Shown here: positions 24,601-33,689 of the stretch, piece by piece
How positions within the stretch are numbered: position 1 is the first letter of the stretch
Layout of the letters: every line of letters starts with the position of its first letter
Notes under the pieces: generated by a model
Databases searched by the model: none
Told to the model about the DNA's origin: nothing
Seen by the model: only the letters and a program-made list of their open reading frames with translations
Made by a program: the position numbers and the translations under genes
Assembly (NCBI RefSeq): GCF_003403095.1
Contig: NZ_CP031555.1
Span: forward strand, 3,474,001 to 3,538,000
Origin: Thalassospira indica
GTDB taxonomy: Bacteria > Pseudomonadota > Alphaproteobacteria > Rhodospirillales > Thalassospiraceae
Direction: 5' to 3'
Length of the DNA stretch: 64,000 nt

Positions 24601-24923
24601 CTGCTGACGGGCAGATTGCGCTTGATATTCTTGCCGGTGCCGATTTCGATGCGGTTCTGATGGATCTTCACATGCCGGTTCTTGATGGCATCGAGGCCAC
24701 CCGGCGTATCCGCGCCTTTGACGATCCGGTCAAGGCGACCATTCCGGTGCTTGCCCTGACCGCGGACATATCAAACGACAATCTCGAAAACTTTCACGAG
24801 ACCGGCTTTGATGCCTATTGCACCAAGCCGCTTGATATCGCGATGATTGACGCTGAACTGGCCCGCCTCATTCACCGCAAATTTGACGCCCGCCTGGCGC
24901 GAAACGACACGCCCGCAACCTGA
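21678..24923 (+). CDS. Hybrid histidine kinase: MASE1-CHASE-HisKA-HATPase-REC
   Basis: 1081 aa. An N-terminal MASE1 membrane sensor (about 15-300: FATGYAGLQLPFFGTSVTLV, WPPSGIAIA) is followed by a membrane helix and a periplasmic CHASE domain (about 355-560), another helix (about 622-645), a HisKA domain with His692 in MSHEFRSPM, a HATPase with N box LVSNAIKFTK and G boxes DEGIGIA and GGTGLGL, and a C-terminal receiver with Asp996 (LMDLHMPVLDG) and Lys in TKPLD. All phosphotransfer residues are present. It probably needs an Hpt protein and response regulator encoded elsewhere. The signal is unknown; CHASE domains usually bind small extracellular ligands. Confidence 0.9.
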   Translation: MPEGKGNNRLTLQRHHIVRSLVVILAYFATGYAGLQLPFFGTSVTLVWPPSGIAIAAMVFWGWRYFPAVFIGALLVNLATSPSVPAALMIAAGNTLAAVLPALLITRLAGNYPLAQFRSMLVFLALGAVCGPAIAALLGSTTLSMIVIGNFDQFGKIWQGWFLGDLVGAIVVGPLTLRLMNRQPVSRSLQHYGELAFIVIAAIVLASAVQTTPLISKPEYLFIFVSVPLVIWGAVRYGLLGAVLINAVIVADIIVFAALGNKTFVGVGLNTGLRNLYGYVIAISVGTLFLAAGMERIAAITTRTLDGRQSEDVHRLRRTLSIIIGVIGFGVSGLASWYTYTQLVAADRSSTDQYRLAFEASLREELGGATDALVAVRTLFDVHGSVSANTFDAMIAPWVNRRPGVAALEWAPHVERRARGLIEENAELRGVTNFAIRALVDGELQTSSEQDTYYPVFFVFPRSGNEKVIGFDMMSEPSRRRALETALQTGNVTLTEPLELVQANSAVVTSLAFLAVENRRDRTGPPLGVAIGVLRLTDMISRAARIARIPLDFEIHLADLKSKSDRKLIYSNRLDNYAIEHIREEFEKPFNPNVSNFTFGYRDWTIVLHPSERGFGTLLYWQPWAIFVFGSTVSILLLIYLRSLNRTEKHIVNLVKTRTRELEDARASAENAMNRAQQADRAKSEFIAHMSHEFRSPMTSILGYAQLASDSLDKDANTETLRSYLSTIRGAGRHVLSLIGDILDISKIEAGKLVLEENPFDLHHICEEVVSMMLVPARAQESTLQLDIDPELPRHVIGDPVRLKQVLTNLVSNAIKFTKRGKVLVLVQARDITEDAVSFRISVRDEGIGIAQNKLEAIFDAFTQADTTTTRRYGGTGLGLTICQRMVQAMGGRVQVESQEGKGSHFWFDLTLPRSSKTDVAQQEGQTANTDDARSEKAEAADPGTWNLLLIEDIEINRILAQKLLEAQGHTISTAADGQIALDILAGADFDAVLMDLHMPVLDGIEATRRIRAFDDPVKATIPVLALTADISNDNLENFHETGFDAYCTKPLDIAMIDAELARLIHRKFDARLARNDTPAT

Positions 24924-24935
24924 TGCGCAGCCAGC

Positions 24936-25745
24936 CTAACGGCTGATACCGGTCATGGATTTAAGTTCTTCGGCGACATTGGGGCCCGCTGTCAGGATCG
25001 GCGCGCCTTTTTCAAGCGCATCGGGGGCGCCCAGATAATCATTGGCCCAACCGCCGGCTTCCTGCATCAGAAGGATCCCGGCCAGACAATCCCACGGATT
25101 GATATGCGGTTCGTAATAGCCGATCATCCGCCCGGCTGCGGCATAGGCCATCGAAAGTGCGCCCGATCCGTTCCGCATAAAGATGCCCTTGCGATCCAAC
25201 AAATCCTTGATAAAGGGCATGATCGCGTCACCTGTCGTGCGATGGGACATGCCAAGCCCCATCACGCCGTCACCGACGGTTTTGGCCTCACTGGCCTTGA
25301 TCGGCTCGCCATTGGCAAGCGCACCTTGACCGCGACGGGCACTGAACAACTCCTTGCCACACGGCTGATAGATCAGGGCGATCTCGATCTTTCCCTTGAC
25401 GACAAGGGCGATGGAAATGCACCAGCTTGGCATCTGATTGACAAAGCACGCCGTGCCATCAATCGGGTCAATCACCCACAGGCAATCATTGTCGCCCTTC
25501 TCGATGCCCATTTCCTCGCCAAGGAAGCCGTCCTCGGGAAAGGTGTCGGCGATCTGATCACGAATGATCGCCTCGACATTCTTGTCGGCAATACTGACCA
25601 TATCGAGCGGGTTTTCCTTGGCCTCGACCTCAAGATCGCCAGCACTGCCGTCGAAATATTCCATCGCCCGCTTTCCGGCAGAGCGGATGACGTCACGGGC
25701 ATGTTCGAACCGCGCGTCGAGATCAAGTTTGACGTCATCACCCAT
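24936..25745 (-). CDS. Inositol monophosphatase family protein
   Basis: 269 aa. The metal-binding motifs of the family are present: Glu pair in GFLGEEMG, DPIDGTACFVNQMPSWCISI, and NPWDCLAGILLMQEAGG near the C-terminus. Members dephosphorylate inositol phosphates, histidinol phosphate or 3'-phosphoadenosine phosphate; the sequence alone does not settle which. Histidinol-phosphatase (HisN-like) activity is one option in alphaproteobacteria. An AAGGA site precedes the ATG. It converges with the hybrid kinase gene, with only 12 bp between stop codons. Confidence 0.85.
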   Translation of the reverse strand: MGDDVKLDLDARFEHARDVIRSAGKRAMEYFDGSAGDLEVEAKENPLDMVSIADKNVEAIIRDQIADTFPEDGFLGEEMGIEKGDNDCLWVIDPIDGTACFVNQMPSWCISIALVVKGKIEIALIYQPCGKELFSARRGQGALANGEPIKASEAKTVGDGVMGLGMSHRTTGDAIMPFIKDLLDRKGIFMRNGSGALSMAYAAAGRMIGYYEPHINPWDCLAGILLMQEAGGWANDYLGAPDALEKGAPILTAGPNVAEELKSMTGISR

Positions 25746-25931
25746 CTTCTTTTCCTTTCAAAGCGGAAAGCGTCTCAAAATCACCTATCTATAGAAAAAC
25801 CTATCCCATAACTGCTTGCAAGGTTTCATGACATTTCAAAGGCACTAATTCGGTGATGTTTTCTTTGACCATTTGATTGCAAAAATCCTATGCTAGGCAG
25901 CGCTAATGAACCGCCCCACAGGAGTACAAAA

Positions 25932-26807
25932 ATGGGTCACGCCGCCACCGATAGCACCGTTACAAACTGGACCTGGTATCAGGGCCAATGGCACGAAGGG
26001 AACCCCAACATCATGGGGCCGCAAACCCATGGTTTCTGGATGGCCTCGACCGTGTTTGATGGTGCACGCCGCATGAATGGCAAAATGCCGGACCTTTATC
26101 CGCATTGTGCGCGTGTGATCCGCTCGGCCGAGCTGATGGGCCTGAAACCGACGATCACCACCGAGGAAATCGTCGCACTGGTCAAGGAAGGCGTTCAAAA
26201 GTTCGATCCCAAACTGGCGCTTTACATCAAACCGCTGGTGTTTGGCGGCGAAGGCTTCATCGCGCCCACGCCGGAAAGCGCGCAGTTTGTGCTGTGCATT
26301 TCGATCAGTGAAATGCCAGAAGCCATTCAGACCGGCTTTAGTGCCCGCAAATCAAGCTTCCGCCGCCCGTCTCCGGAAAGCGCGCCGACCGAGGCCAAGG
26401 CATCCTGCCTGTATCCCAATGTCGGCCGCGCGGTGACCGAGGCCACCAGTTCGGGCTTTGACACCGGCGTGATGCTTGATCCGATCGGCAATGTTGCCGA
26501 GTTTTCCTATGCCAACCTGTTCTTTGCCAAGGACGGCACGGTCTTTACCCCGGCGATCAATGGCACGTTCCTCAATGGCCTGACCCGTCAGCGCGTGATC
26601 AAGCTTCTGCGTGAGGACGGCGTTGATGTGGTGGAGAAGACCTGCAAATACGAAGAACTCGAAACCGCTGACGAGATCTTTGGCACCGGCAACTATTACA
26701 AGGTCGCCCCGTGCGTCAAACTGGATGACCGCAATCTGCAGCCCGGCCCGATCACGCGGCGTGCGCAGGACCTTTACACGGCCTTTGTCGCCGCCAGCGA
26801 AGACTGA
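25932..26807 (+). CDS. Branched-chain amino acid aminotransferase-like, class IV
   Basis: 291 aa from the ATG at 25932, preceded by AGGAG. The fold-type IV PLP enzyme features are present: HGFWMASTVFDGARR, the candidate PLP lysine Lys156 in PTEAKASCLYPN, and GNVAEFSYANLFFAKDG with NGLTRQRVI. The reaction would be transfer of an amino group between branched-chain (or D-) amino acids and a keto acid. The spacing around the lysine differs slightly from E. coli IlvE, so substrate range is open. A strong terminator follows. Confidence 0.8.
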   Translation: MGHAATDSTVTNWTWYQGQWHEGNPNIMGPQTHGFWMASTVFDGARRMNGKMPDLYPHCARVIRSAELMGLKPTITTEEIVALVKEGVQKFDPKLALYIKPLVFGGEGFIAPTPESAQFVLCISISEMPEAIQTGFSARKSSFRRPSPESAPTEAKASCLYPNVGRAVTEATSSGFDTGVMLDPIGNVAEFSYANLFFAKDGTVFTPAINGTFLNGLTRQRVIKLLREDGVDVVEKTCKYEELETADEIFGTGNYYKVAPCVKLDDRNLQPGPITRRAQDLYTAFVAASED

Positions 26808-26852
26808 TCGCACTTTACACTTCACTTTGCACTGTGCACATGATCGACAGAC

Positions 26853-26882
26853 AAACGGCCCGGATATCCGGGCCGTTTTTTG
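26853..26882 (+). terminator. Rho-independent terminator after the aminotransferase gene
   Basis: AACGGCCCGG and CCGGGCCGTT form a perfect stem with an ATAT loop followed by TTTTTT. It also sits at the 3' end of the convergent lipoprotein gene. Confidence 0.9.
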
Positions 26883-26900
26883 TTCCGTCAGAACGCCTTC

Positions 26901-27488
26901 TTACTGCGTCAGGGCTCGGGGCGCACTATTGCCCGCCACATACGGATATTGCGCAAAGATCGACGCCACCGCAGCCCGCACCGTTTCATTCGGGGCTTCG
27001 CGAAGCGAACTGGTCACCCGCGAAACAGCTGTGCCTTCCCAGACCATCTGACGGGTCTGGCGGTCAACCAGATCAATGCTCAGCGTGCCTTCGGTGTAGC
27101 TATCGACATAGCCCGGTTCGACATAGCCCGGCCAACCAACATACATGCCACTGCGATAGCCATAATAGCCGCCCATATAGACCGGCGGTGAGGAGCGTGT
27201 CTTTTCCTCGGTCTTGAGATGGAAATTGATCAAAAGGTCAGGGTTATGGATATCAAGCTGATAGCCGCGCGACACCATAGCGGTGTTGATCGCATCCTCT
27301 ATCCGCTGGCCCGACAGGGTCTGATATTGCGCCTCGGCATTCTTGCCGGCCCCTTCGACAAAGGCGAATGTCTGATACTGTCCAAAATCGGCCGCCGGAT
27401 CAGCATCGGTATAGATGCGCGGACCTGTGGCACAGGCCGTCAGGACCGTTGCCATCATTGCCACCAGCACAAGTTTCATCTTCGTCAT
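26901..27488 (-). CDS. DUF4136-family lipoprotein
   Basis: 195 aa. A lipoprotein signal (KLVLVAMMATVLTAC) is followed by a DUF4136 domain (PF13590): YTDADPAADFGQYQTFAFVE near the start of the mature part, DAINTAMVSRGYQ, PDLLINFHLKTEE, a Gly/Tyr-rich insert (YMGGYYGYRSGMYVGWPGY) and EGTLSIDLVDRQTRQMVWEG. Such lipoproteins are common in the cell envelope; the role is not known. An AAGGA site precedes the ATG. Confidence 0.85.
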   Translation of the reverse strand: MTKMKLVLVAMMATVLTACATGPRIYTDADPAADFGQYQTFAFVEGAGKNAEAQYQTLSGQRIEDAINTAMVSRGYQLDIHNPDLLINFHLKTEEKTRSSPPVYMGGYYGYRSGMYVGWPGYVEPGYVDSYTEGTLSIDLVDRQTRQMVWEGTAVSRVTSSLREAPNETVRAAVASIFAQYPYVAGNSAPRALTQ

Positions 27489-27624
27489 TGCCCGTGTCCT
27501 TTAGTTTGAAATGTTTGCCGGACCAACTGCGACACGCATCGGGTGAATGCGCCAAACCCCTAATGCATCATCAGAAAATGCGTAAATAATGGCAATCAAC
27601 TTTTAGGGGAAAAACAACCGGGGT

Positions 27625-28209
27625 TTAGCCAAGCAGATCTTTGGCCAGTGCGCGCAGTTCATTGATCTCATCATCAAGAATGGCCCGATCTCCCATGCTA
27701 TGGGCCAGAATAATCGCACCTTGCCAGCGCAGGATGATCTGACGCCCGGTCCTTGTGGCCGTTCTGTGATCTACCCCGCCTTCTTCAAGCTGATCGGCAA
27801 CCCAGTTGATCAGGGCCTCAAACACCGCCTGGCCGGTTCTGCGCGACGAGGCAAAGTCCGCATCATTGGGCATATCAAGCATCAGTCTTGCCAACGGGCA
27901 GCCATGACTGACCCGGCGCGGGGTCATGGCATCAAGATAATCAAAGAACTTCGCCAACCGATCCGCGACCGAACGCGACGTCGAGATACTTTCCAGAAGC
28001 GGGACAAACTCCCCTTCCATGGTTTCCAGTGCCGCCAGGGCGAGATCATGTTTCTTGGGAAAGCGGTAAAACACACCACCTGCAGGTAATCCGGCCTCGG
28101 TCGCAACTGCCTGAATGGTGGCGGCGTGATAGCCATCGCGCCAGATCACATTCATCGCCGCACGGGCAAGCTTTTGTCGCTTTTGCTCGGAACTCAGCTT
28201 GGTGGCCAT
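27625..28209 (-). CDS. TetR-family transcriptional regulator
   Basis: 194 aa. The N-terminal HTH reads AAMNVIWRDGYHAATIQAVA then AGLPAGGVFYRFPKKHDLAL (about 15-60), typical of TetR repressors. The C-terminal part (GCPLARLMLDMPNDADFASS) resembles regulators of the AcrR/YxaF type that sense small hydrophobic compounds. It is divergent from the DUF2157 membrane-protein gene; a perfect palindrome (28220..28249) lies just before its start and probably binds it. The ligand is unknown. Confidence 0.85.
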   Translation of the reverse strand: MATKLSSEQKRQKLARAAMNVIWRDGYHAATIQAVATEAGLPAGGVFYRFPKKHDLALAALETMEGEFVPLLESISTSRSVADRLAKFFDYLDAMTPRRVSHGCPLARLMLDMPNDADFASSRRTGQAVFEALINWVADQLEEGGVDHRTATRTGRQIILRWQGAIILAHSMGDRAILDDEINELRALAKDLLG

Positions 28210-28219
28210 GGATACCTCA

Positions 28220-28249
28220 ACAGATAAGTCAGTTCACTAACTTATCTGT
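28220..28249. promoter_or_regulatory. Perfect palindrome, probable TetR operator
   Basis: ACAGATAAGT and ACTTATCTGT are perfect 10-bp inverted arms with a 10-bp spacer, centred 25 bp upstream of the TetR start codon. This is the normal place and form of an autoregulatory TetR operator. Confidence 0.7.
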
Positions 28250-28415
28250 CAAATATTATGTTCCTGTTAACTGCGCAGTTTAGGTGCCCTTTCGATGCCT
28301 TAGTCCGCCTTTAGGCATACCGAGAAATTTGAAAGCATCGCACATCGCGTGTATCACTGATCCATCGGACACACGCCAAAACCGCACAAGAGCAACAACA
28401 CACTCCGGAGCCACA

Positions 28416-29471
28416 GTGAAAAATAATCAATTCACCCTTGCCGATATCCGAAATGCGGTATCGGCCGGCGTGCTCAGCGAAGAGGCCTTTGCAAGGCTCG
28501 AAGGCTACCTTTCCGAACAAGCACAAGAGTCGCCTGAAACAGAAAAATTCACGCTGTTTCGCGGCATGAATGACATCTTCATCGCGCTTGGCATATGCGC
28601 ACTGACCATCGGCTGGTTCGTTCTGTGGGGCCTGCTTGCCAATGGCCCGGCATTCTGGATCGCGCCACCGCTTGCCATGATCGCCTATGTCGCGCTGGCG
28701 GAATATATCGCAGGCAAGCTCAAGGCGTCCCTGCCCTCGATCGCGATTATGGCCGCCCTTGGCGCAACGCTGATGATCTATGCAGTGGCGATTTACATGT
28801 CGCTTGCCGGGCCTGCCGGGCAGTTGTCCGATCTTGATACGGTGATTGATTTCGGGCAGCGGTCGATGAATGTGCTGGTGTTTGTCGCCATCATCGGCTT
28901 TGCCTTCCAGCTGGGCTTCTTCCTGCGTTATCGCCTGCCGGTATCGTTTGCGCTGATTGCTGCTGGCCTCGTTGGCGTTTTCTGGTCTGCCTTGATGGCG
29001 ACCTTCGGCCCGGCGGCAGAACCTTATATCCCCTATCTGATCACGGCCACGGGCATCTTGTTGCTGGCCCTTGCGATCTTTATCGACAGCCGCGATCCCA
29101 AGCGGATCAATGGTTGGGCGGAATGTGCGTTCTGGCTTTATGTGTTTGGCGCACCGCTGACCATCCATTCGATTGCCGCAACGTTCGAGGCCGCCGCCCT
29201 TGCGATGATCCCGGTAATTATCATTGCCATGGTGCTGTCGCTGATCCTGGATCGTCGGTCGCCGATCATCAGTGGCCTGATCTATGTCGGTTATCTGTTG
29301 CAATCCGGGTTCGAGGGCGCGGCAATTGATCCGTCCATGACCATTGTTCTGGTCTGCTTCATTGTTGGCGGGCTGGTGATGGCATTCGGGGTGGGTTGGC
29401 AACGTGCGCGCCATGTGCTTCTGGCGCCGTTTGAAGATCATCCGCTGCGGCGTTACCTGCCGCCAAGCTGA
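28416..29471 (+). CDS. DUF2157-like multi-pass membrane protein
   Basis: 351 aa from the GTG at 28416, which has a CCGGAG site 8 nt upstream; the frame stays open further upstream but without a site. A cytoplasmic N-terminal helix pair (FTLADIRNAVSAGVLSEEAF, RLEGYLSEQ) is followed by about ten membrane segments from residue 55. This build fits the DUF2157-type proteins, of unknown function. The gene is divergent from the TetR gene, separated by the palindrome, so it may be its target. Confidence 0.65.
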   Translation: MKNNQFTLADIRNAVSAGVLSEEAFARLEGYLSEQAQESPETEKFTLFRGMNDIFIALGICALTIGWFVLWGLLANGPAFWIAPPLAMIAYVALAEYIAGKLKASLPSIAIMAALGATLMIYAVAIYMSLAGPAGQLSDLDTVIDFGQRSMNVLVFVAIIGFAFQLGFFLRYRLPVSFALIAAGLVGVFWSALMATFGPAAEPYIPYLITATGILLLALAIFIDSRDPKRINGWAECAFWLYVFGAPLTIHSIAATFEAAALAMIPVIIIAMVLSLILDRRSPIISGLIYVGYLLQSGFEGAAIDPSMTIVLVCFIVGGLVMAFGVGWQRARHVLLAPFEDHPLRRYLPPS

Positions 29472-29481
29472 TTTAAAACTT

Positions 29482-29519
29482 TGAGGCCAGCACATTCATG
29501 CTGGCCTCATTCGTTTTTG
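29482..29519 (+). terminator. Terminator between convergent DUF2157 and proline dehydrogenase genes
   Basis: GAGGCCAGCA and TGCTGGCCTC form a perfect 10-bp stem, followed by ATTCGTTTTTG. It serves the plus-strand gene. Confidence 0.85.
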
Positions 29520-30476
29520 TTATCGATGAAGTCCCGACTTCATCAAAAGCGACAGGTTGCGCGGGTTTTCCCCCACCCGGCGCCAGGCATAGGCCCACCA
29601 GTCCTTGCCAAACGGCGCATACAGCCGCAGGCGATACCCCGCCGCAACCAGTTCACGTTGCAACGGCTGATTAACGCCATAAAGCATCTCAAACTCGAAC
29701 TGATCGCGCGCCCAGCCATTGTCATCAGCAAGCGTCGCGATCTTGAGCACCAATTCGCGATGGTGACTGCCAAAGACCGGGAAAAACCCGCTTTGCTTGG
29801 CGGCATCTGACAACATCAGCCCGGCCAGTTTCAGATAATTGGCATCAATCTGGTCACGCTCGGTAAACGATACGCTTGCCGGTGGGGCCATTGCCCCCTT
29901 GACCAGACGCACCATCGCCCCGCGTGCAATCATGTCGTTCAGATCAGATTCCGTCCGATGCAAACGGGCCTGAAGGGTTTGGGCAACCGGCACACCAGCC
30001 GTCGCCAACCGATGGTGCAGCGCCAGCGTGTCATCAATCATGTCGAAATCTTCCATATCGATCATAAGCCGGATGGTTTGGGATGAGTTTGCCTGTGCTG
30101 CAATATCGCGGATCTTGTTTGCGATCTCGTCGACATGTTTGGTCAGGACCGCCTCGCCCTGCATATAGCCCAGCTGCGACGGATCAATCGACACATGCAC
30201 ATCCAGTCCAGACATATCGAGGCTTGGCATCACAAAGCCAAGCTGATCGACCGTTTCACGGACCTGGGTGATATCTTCGACATATTCACCAAGATAAAAG
30301 CTTGAAATCCGGATACCTTGTGCCGCCAGCGCATTTGCCCGCGAAACATGGCCAGTGCCGTCGTTCGCACTGACAAACTGCGCGGCCAGTCCGGTCTTGC
30401 GTCCAATCGCCTCGCCAAGGGTGCGAAGCGGTTTGGAGCATGCAACCGCGATCATTGATTTTTGCCAAAATCCCAT
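29520..30476 (-). CDS. Proline dehydrogenase (monofunctional)
   Basis: 318 aa from the ATG at 30476 with AAGGA upstream; the longer open frame lacks a site. The PRODH barrel (PF01619) is recognised by RLMIDMEDFDMIDDTLALHH, MVRLVKGA, VFGSHHRELV, FEFEMLYGVN and the substrate-binding YAWRRVGEN near the C-terminus. The FAD enzyme oxidises proline to pyrroline-5-carboxylate. It is short and lacks the aldehyde dehydrogenase part of PutA, so the second step must be encoded elsewhere. A terminator separates it from the upstream LysRS gene. Confidence 0.85.
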   Translation of the reverse strand: MGFWQKSMIAVACSKPLRTLGEAIGRKTGLAAQFVSANDGTGHVSRANALAAQGIRISSFYLGEYVEDITQVRETVDQLGFVMPSLDMSGLDVHVSIDPSQLGYMQGEAVLTKHVDEIANKIRDIAAQANSSQTIRLMIDMEDFDMIDDTLALHHRLATAGVPVAQTLQARLHRTESDLNDMIARGAMVRLVKGAMAPPASVSFTERDQIDANYLKLAGLMLSDAAKQSGFFPVFGSHHRELVLKIATLADDNGWARDQFEFEMLYGVNQPLQRELVAAGYRLRLYAPFGKDWWAYAWRRVGENPRNLSLLMKSGLHR

Positions 30477-30561
30477 ATCATTCAATTCCTTGCTGGTGAC
30501 GCAAAGCACCGCCATAACCGGTCTGATCGGCAAATTATTGAATGATATGACCCAAAAAGCA

Positions 30562-30591
30562 AAACGGCCCGCCAAAGGCGAGCCGTTTTTA
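30562..30591 (-). terminator. Terminator after the lysyl-tRNA synthetase gene
   Basis: AAACGGC-CGCC and GGCG-GCCGTTT arms form a long stem with one mismatch, with T-runs on both strands (TTTTGCTTTTT on the minus strand), so it could work in both directions. Confidence 0.75.
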
Positions 30592-30612
30592 CATGTATCT
30601 GATCGCGCCGTC

Positions 30613-32205
30613 TTAGGCAGACAGATCTTCACCGGCCAGCGCACGGTCGATCAGGGCAACGCTTTCATCAAGGCCGTAAAGGGCGATGAAAGAGCCCATG
30701 CGCGGGCCCTGTTCCTGCCCCAGCAGCACTTCATAAAGTGCCTTGAACCAATCGCGCAGGTTTTCGTAATTGTGGTTTTTGCCCACGGTGAAAACTTCGG
30801 TCTGGATGTCAGACGCGTCGGTGCCCGGTGCAATTTTTGACAAAGCGTCGCGCAGGTCTCTAAGCGCTGCCTGCTCTGCCTCGGTCGGGGCGCGGTATGA
30901 TTTCGTCGGTTTGACGAAGTCGTTGTAATAGTTGATCGCATAACCGACCAGCTTATCAAGATACGGCGAAGTTTCCGGGGTTGCCCCGGTGGCGTAACGC
31001 GAAATGAACTTCCACAACAGGTCGCGATCATCGGTATTGCAGACCGAAACAAGGTTCAGAAGAATGCCGAACGACAACGGAATGTCGCGATCCGGTGCGG
31101 TTCCGGCATGAATGTGCCAGGCCGGGTTCTGCAGGATCTTTTCCGGATCGGTTTCGGTTTTAAGCTTTTCGGCAAAGGTCAGATATTCATCCACGGTTTT
31201 CGGGATGACATCAAAATACAGACGCTTTGCGGTTTTCGGCTTCTGGAACATGAACAGCGACAGGCTGTCTTCCGGTGCATATTTCAGCCAGTCTTCCATC
31301 GAAAGACCATTGCCCTTGGATTTGGAAATCTTCTGGGCGTTCTCATCCAGGAACAGCTCGTAGTTAAAGCCTTCCGGCGGGGTGCCACCAAGCGCCTTGA
31401 CGATCTTGTTGCCAAGCTCGACCGACGGAATAAGGTCTTTACCGGCCATTTCATAATCAACGCCCAGCGCATACCAGCGCATCGCCCAATCGGGCTTCCA
31501 TTGCAGTTTGCAATTGCCGCCGGTGACCAGCGTTTCGACCAGATCGCCGGTTTCCGGATGTTCGTAAACGATGCTGCCGCTCTCAGGCTTAAGCTCGGTG
31601 ACTTTCGCCATCAGCACCTTGTTGGTGCCCGGCTCAACCGGCATGAACGGACTGTAAGTCGCACGGCGTTCTTCACCAAGGGTCGGCAGCATGATTTTCT
31701 GGATCGCGTCATAACGCTCCAGCAAACGCAGCAGTGCTGCGTCAAACATGCCAGAGCGGTAACATTCGGTCGAAGATTTGAATTCATACTCGAACCCGAA
31801 CCCGTCAAGGAATTCACGCAGCTTGGCATTGTTGTGATGGGCAAAGCTTTCATGCGTGCCAAACGGATCGGGAACGCTGGTCAGTGCCTTGCCAAGATGC
31901 TGGGCAACCATATCCTTGTTCGGGATGTTGTCTGGCACCTTGCGAAGCCCATCCATGTCATCTGAAAAGCAGAAAAGTTTGGTCGGGATATCGCACATGG
32001 TTTCAAAGGCGCGACGGACATAGGTCGTACGCGCGACTTCGCCAAAAGTGCCGATATGCGGCAGCCCCGACGGACCATAACCGGTTTCAAAAAGGACATA
32101 CCCCTTTTCAGGCGCCTTCTGTTTATACCGCTTGACCAGCTTGCTGGCTTCCTGAAAGGCCCAGACGTTGCTGTTAAGTGCGGCATCTCGAAGATCGGCT
32201 GTCAT
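30613..32205 (-). CDS. lysK: Class I lysyl-tRNA synthetase
   Basis: 530 aa from the ATG at 32205 (AAGG upstream), which is where similarity starts; the longer frame is unsupported. The class I signatures are present: [20 protein letters not shown] (HIGH-like HIGT near residue 50) and [16 protein letters not shown] (KMSKS-like, about 292). Class I LysRS is the archaeal form also used by many alphaproteobacteria instead of the class II enzyme. It charges tRNA-Lys in the cytoplasm. This gene is a useful taxonomic pointer. Confidence 0.95.
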   Translation of the reverse strand: MTADLRDAALNSNVWAFQEASKLVKRYKQKAPEKGYVLFETGYGPSGLPHIGTFGEVARTTYVRRAFETMCDIPTKLFCFSDDMDGLRKVPDNIPNKDMVAQHLGKALTSVPDPFGTHESFAHHNNAKLREFLDGFGFEYEFKSSTECYRSGMFDAALLRLLERYDAIQKIMLPTLGEERRATYSPFMPVEPGTNKVLMAKVTELKPESGSIVYEHPETGDLVETLVTGGNCKLQWKPDWAMRWYALGVDYEMAGKDLIPSVELGNKIVKALGGTPPEGFNYELFLDENAQKISKSKGNGLSMEDWLKYAPEDSLSLFMFQKPKTAKRLYFDVIPKTVDEYLTFAEKLKTETDPEKILQNPAWHIHAGTAPDRDIPLSFGILLNLVSVCNTDDRDLLWKFISRYATGATPETSPYLDKLVGYAINYYNDFVKPTKSYRAPTEAEQAALRDLRDALSKIAPGTDASDIQTEVFTVGKNHNYENLRDWFKALYEVLLGQEQGPRMGSFIALYGLDESVALIDRALAGEDLSA

Positions 32206-32625
32206 TTTTGAAACCTTGTTTGTCAGTTGGATCGTTGAATTCTCGGGGAATATCCGTATCACGCTGATCGCATGTTTGCGCGAAGCTATACCCCACTTCG
32301 GGCCAAGATCAAGCACCTGTTGCGCATGGCTGCCAAATAATCGCGGAATTCAAGCGCGGGATTTCCCATATGTAGCAACAGGTGGCTGTTTCAGTCGCCC
32401 TCGATATGGCTATCCCTCAATGGCTACCCCTAAGTGTAGTTGAATTTAGCCAATCCCGTGCAGATATCCGAATATGGGGACGCGCGCTTAAACTTTGATC
32501 ATCTTTTATCGCAAATCCAGCTATTTGCGATGCGATATATTATTAGTTGAATTCAATACGATTGATCACTCACAAGCGAAGGCAAACCTGATCGACGAAA
32601 CAGGCACGAAACCCGGAGTGTGTTG
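32206..32625. other. Divergent intergenic region between lysK and the HisKA_2 kinase gene
   Basis: About 420 bp with no plausible frame. The right half (32440-32580) is AT-rich and probably holds the promoter of the kinase operon. No clear operator or hairpin was found. Confidence 0.4.
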
Positions 32626-33684
32626 ATGTCGTTTGGAGAAACCGGTGGACATACCACCGAGAACGCCTTTCCGGCGAAAAGCCCGGATCAAAGATTTGAA
32701 CGCGTTGTTGAATACGCGCCAAATGCCATGATCCTCATCAGTGCGGATGGCACGATGGAAATGGTGAACGCCCAGACCGAAATCATTTTCGGCTATGCGC
32801 GCGACGAATTGCTGGGCCAGCCGATTGAAATGCTGGTCCCCGAACGTTTCCGTACCGGACACCCGCGTTTGCGGCGCTCCTATTCGGAGCAGCCCAATCC
32901 CCGCCCGATGGGGGCTGGCCGCGATCTTTATGCCTTGCGCAAGGATGGCAGCGAGTTCCCCGTTGAAATTGGCCTGAACCCGATCTCTGATGGCGAAAAG
33001 CATCAAATTCTTGCGGCCATTTCCGACATTTCCGAACGCAAACATCGCGAAGAACAGATCGCACGATCCCTGCGTGAGAAGGAAACGCTGCTTTCCGAAG
33101 TCCATCACCGGGTGAAAAACAATCTGCAGATCATTCACAGCCTGCTCGATATGCAGACATCCTCGGTCATCGACATACAGGCGCGCGAAGCCCTGATTGA
33201 CAGCTGCAATCGCGTCCGGTCCATGGCGCAAATTCACCAGTCACTGTATCAAAGCGAAGACATCGCCAAGGTTAATTTCGCCGATTTCTGCGAAAGCCTG
33301 ATTTCGTCGCTTCTGGCGACATTCAATGTCGATATCAGTCGGGTACAGGTCAAAAGCGATCTGGCCCATGTCGAGTTGGCCATTGATCAGGCAGTTCCAT
33401 GCGGACTGATTGCCAACGAGCTGATCACCAATGCGCTTAAACACGGCTTCCCCGACCGCGCACAAGGCCAGATCAGGGTATCGACCCAAAAGAATGATGA
33501 GGGTGTCGTGACCCTGCGCGTCTCCGATAACGGATGCGGCATGCCTGATGGCTTTACCCCGGGCAAAAGCGAAGGTCTTGGCTTGCAACTGATTGAATTG
33601 CTGACCGATCAGATTGGTGGAACGCTTGAAGTTGTTACGGCTGGTGAAACAACCTTCATCATCACATTCAGAATAGGAACGTGA
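32626..33684 (+). CDS. PAS sensor histidine kinase, HisKA_2 type
   Basis: 352 aa from the ATG at 32626 with a GGAG site 7 nt upstream. A PAS domain (about 28-145: VEYAPNAMILISADGTMEMV, FGYARDELLGQPIEMLVPER) with a DISERK ending is joined to a HisKA_2 domain with EVHHRVKNNLQIIHSLLDMQ (His160/161) and a HATPase (IANELITNALKHGFPD, SDNGCGMPDG, GLGLQLIELL). There is no membrane segment, so it senses something in the cytoplasm. The gene ends just before a REC-GGDEF-EAL gene, its obvious partner. Confidence 0.9.
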   Translation: MSFGETGGHTTENAFPAKSPDQRFERVVEYAPNAMILISADGTMEMVNAQTEIIFGYARDELLGQPIEMLVPERFRTGHPRLRRSYSEQPNPRPMGAGRDLYALRKDGSEFPVEIGLNPISDGEKHQILAAISDISERKHREEQIARSLREKETLLSEVHHRVKNNLQIIHSLLDMQTSSVIDIQAREALIDSCNRVRSMAQIHQSLYQSEDIAKVNFADFCESLISSLLATFNVDISRVQVKSDLAHVELAIDQAVPCGLIANELITNALKHGFPDRAQGQIRVSTQKNDEGVVTLRVSDNGCGMPDGFTPGKSEGLGLQLIELLTDQIGGTLEVVTAGETTFIITFRIGT

Positions 33685-33689
33685 TCGGG

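Noticed and set aside
23397..24671. Long minus-strand frame (424 codons) opposite the hybrid kinase
   Set aside because: Antisense shadow of HisKA, HATPase and REC coding sequence.
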